Part shown: positions 50,830 to 51,817 of the stretch, in pieces
Layout: every line of letters begins with the position of its first letter
Numbering within the stretch: position 1 is the stretch's first letter
From: Verrucomicrobiota bacterium
GTDB lineage: Bacteria; Verrucomicrobiota; Verrucomicrobiia; Methylacidiphilales; JBCCWR01
NCBI GenBank assembly: GCA_039192515.1
Contig: JBCCXA010000023.1
Coordinates: forward strand, 1 to 51,817
Direction: 5' to 3'
DNA: 51,817 nucleotides
Position numbers and translations under genes: made by a program
The notes under the pieces: model-generated
The model's input: only the letters and a program-made list of their open reading frames with translations
What the model was told of the DNA's origin: nothing
Database searches by the model: none

Positions 50830-51333
50830 TTATTTTTGTTTTTTATTTTCCATGTTTTCGATCATTTTTCTTAAGCTTGGATTGTTTTCGGCTGCTTTTT
50901 CTAGTCGGTTCTTGAGAAAGCTGTTGGACATATTCATTTCCCATTTGTTAGCGACCTCATTAAGCTTAAGGGAAATGCTTTGACGCTCTAAAGCAAGTTT
51001 TTGACCTGCTTCGCTCTCATAGAAAATTATAATAGATTTAAGCTCGCTGCTGGTAAAGCTTTTATCAAAAATTGGGGCTAGCTCTTGAGTTAGTGAGTTT
51101 AGAGAAAATTGCTCTTTAAGATTCTTGAGTTCATCCACTTCAGGTTTGTAATCATCTAATCTCTGGAATGATTTTTCCCATTGTTTTCTCAGAGTGTATT
51201 CTAGTCCAGACGCTTTAAAATATTTGTTTATTAAATCTAATTTATCTACATTTATCTTATCATATCCATCTTGGGCTTTTATCTCTAAGAAACTGGTAGA
51301 AGCTACTACCATGCATAGTATAATAATCCTCAT
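50830..51333 (-). CDS. DUF2059 family secreted protein
   Basis: A 167-residue exported helical protein. The signal peptide is MRIIILCMVVASTSFLEIKA, using ATG 51333; a GTG at 51339 would add two residues. The block LAPIFDKSFTSSELKSIIIF, YESEAGQKLALERQ is the DUF2059 signature (FTxxEL..i..FY.s..GqKl). The tail is Lys/Asn-rich. DUF2059 proteins are periplasmic with no known reaction. It lies 90 bases upstream of the TPR gene on the same strand and may be co-expressed. Confidence 0.8.
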   Translation of the reverse strand: MRIIILCMVVASTSFLEIKAQDGYDKINVDKLDLINKYFKASGLEYTLRKQWEKSFQRLDDYKPEVDELKNLKEQFSLNSLTQELAPIFDKSFTSSELKSIIIFYESEAGQKLALERQSISLKLNEVANKWEMNMSNSFLKNRLEKAAENNPSLRKMIENMENKKQK

Positions 51334-51339
51334 TTCCAC

Positions 51340-51726
51340 AAACAGATATCCGCTCTCAATAAAAAATCCAAGTTAATTTTAGCGTGTGTATCAAGAGTAG
51401 CACATGGTAACCATACCTTAAGGATTTTTAGTTTTTGGTCTCATAAGTGTAATAAAGTATAAACACGATTTTATAAATTAGTCATGTTATATAAGCATTT
51501 ATACCCAAATTGACTGCAGCACTGATAAATATTTGCATTCAAAATTCAAAATAATCAAGATTTGAAGGCCATATGGCTAGCCAGTATTTTACTTTGTCTA
51601 GAGGCAAGTCTTATTTAGTAGCAGTAATTATAAATAAGCTTGTTATTTCAAAAAAGAAACATATGTTTGGGCAAGTGAAATTGATCGATCGAAATGAAAC
51701 AACTAACCTAGGAGTTCATATTAGAT
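51340..51726. other. Divergent intergenic region, AT-rich
   Basis: 387 bases between the DUF2059 gene and the last gene. A 55-codon frame at 51572-51739 overlaps the next start and has no family features. No repeat or RNA was recognised; promoters for both directions must lie here. Confidence 0.45.
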
Positions 51727-51817
51727 ATGAAGTTAAGTAAAGCAATCACTGTTGCAGTTGCTGCGCTTGGGCTAATGTCCTCAATCGCATCTGCTACGGT
51801 AGTAGGTTATAACAAGG
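51727..51817 (+). CDS. Start of an exported protein (partial, runs off window)
   Basis: Thirty codons are visible from ATG 51727, with AGGAG at 51710-51714. MKLSKAITVAVAALGLMSSI, ASA is a clean Sec signal peptide, and the mature part begins TVVGYNK. Mature N-termini with a V-V-G-Y pattern are common among Verrucomicrobiota secreted proteins, which supports the host guess. The domain content lies beyond the window. Confidence 0.75.
   Translation, partial: MKLSKAITVAVAALGLMSSIASATVVGYNK

Noticed and set aside
51572..51739. 55-codon plus-strand frame before the last gene
   Set aside because: It overlaps the well-supported start at 51727, has no ribosome site of its own and no family features.
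1..51817. tRNA or rRNA genes
   Set aside because: I looked through the intergenic regions and found no cloverleaf with a CCA-type end or any rRNA segment; a covariance-model scan would be the decisive test.

Overview
This window looks like chromosomal DNA of a moderately AT-rich, Gram-negative PVC-group bacterium, most likely a member of the Verrucomicrobiota. Four things point there. There are paired GT9 (heptosyltransferase-type) glycosyltransferases. The UDP-glucose pyrophosphorylase is of the eukaryote-like type. Secreted OmpA-linked proteins are present. At the right edge, an exported protein begins with a mature N-terminus reading TVVGYN, a pattern I associate with Verrucomicrobiota secreted proteins. 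This assignment is an inference; there is no rRNA gene, and I found no tRNA gene.

Layout. 1-3956: surface-glycan genes, with a GT2 running off the left edge, then GT4 and two GT9 in an overlapping operon. 3982-4971: a two-gene phosphorelay (HPt plus response regulator). 5171-7280: eukaryote-type UGPase, ClpP with an unusual Ser-His-Asn triad, and a terminator. 7549-10428: the sulfate-activation operon cysC-cysD-cysN. 10590-12011: DUF2851. 12059-12966: a decayed katG fragment. 13105-15813: an M50B-like membrane peptidase, small hypothetical proteins and a Tat-exported metallophosphoesterase. 15941-24087: a tight seven-gene minus-strand operon, divergent from a 1360-residue polytopic membrane protein (24274-28356). 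28397-34844: housekeeping genes (ribE, DUF2237, tag, thiE, accC, accB, holB, tmk, ispF). 34994-39728: typA, Mn-dependent pyrophosphatase with CBS/DRTGG insert, GAF histidine kinase. 39848-46815: a duplicated-domain secreted protein, an MBL-like protein with a broken metal site, purH, a DUF5060 glycoside hydrolase, GT2, a membrane J-protein and a nucleotidyltransferase-like protein. 46816-49878: rlmH and purM set among dispersed repeats, hairpin elements, a 23-nt tandem array and a GIY-YIG pseudogene bracketed by inverted hairpin elements. 49879-end: TPR protein, DUF2059 protein and the start of an exported protein.

The most interesting part is 15941-28356. Two periplasmic substrate-binding-protein modules are each joined to an OmpA-like peptidoglycan-binding domain. 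They share an operon with a vWA protein, a membrane-anchored coiled-coil protein carrying HEVRH, a PspA/IM30 protein, a two-module AAA+ ATPase and a small protein carrying the exact Coq4 metal/lipid-site signature HDxxH-x11-E. No ABC permease or ABC ATPase is present, so the binding domains probably serve as envelope sensors or ligand presenters rather than import components. I infer an envelope or membrane-lipid maintenance machine spanning peptidoglycan, inner membrane and cytoplasm; its function is not known to me.

The second notable theme is repeat biology at 46.9-49.9 kb. A hairpin repeat with compensatory changes occurs at least three times, flanks a GIY-YIG nuclease remnant in inverted orientation, and seems to have seeded a 23-nt tandem array.
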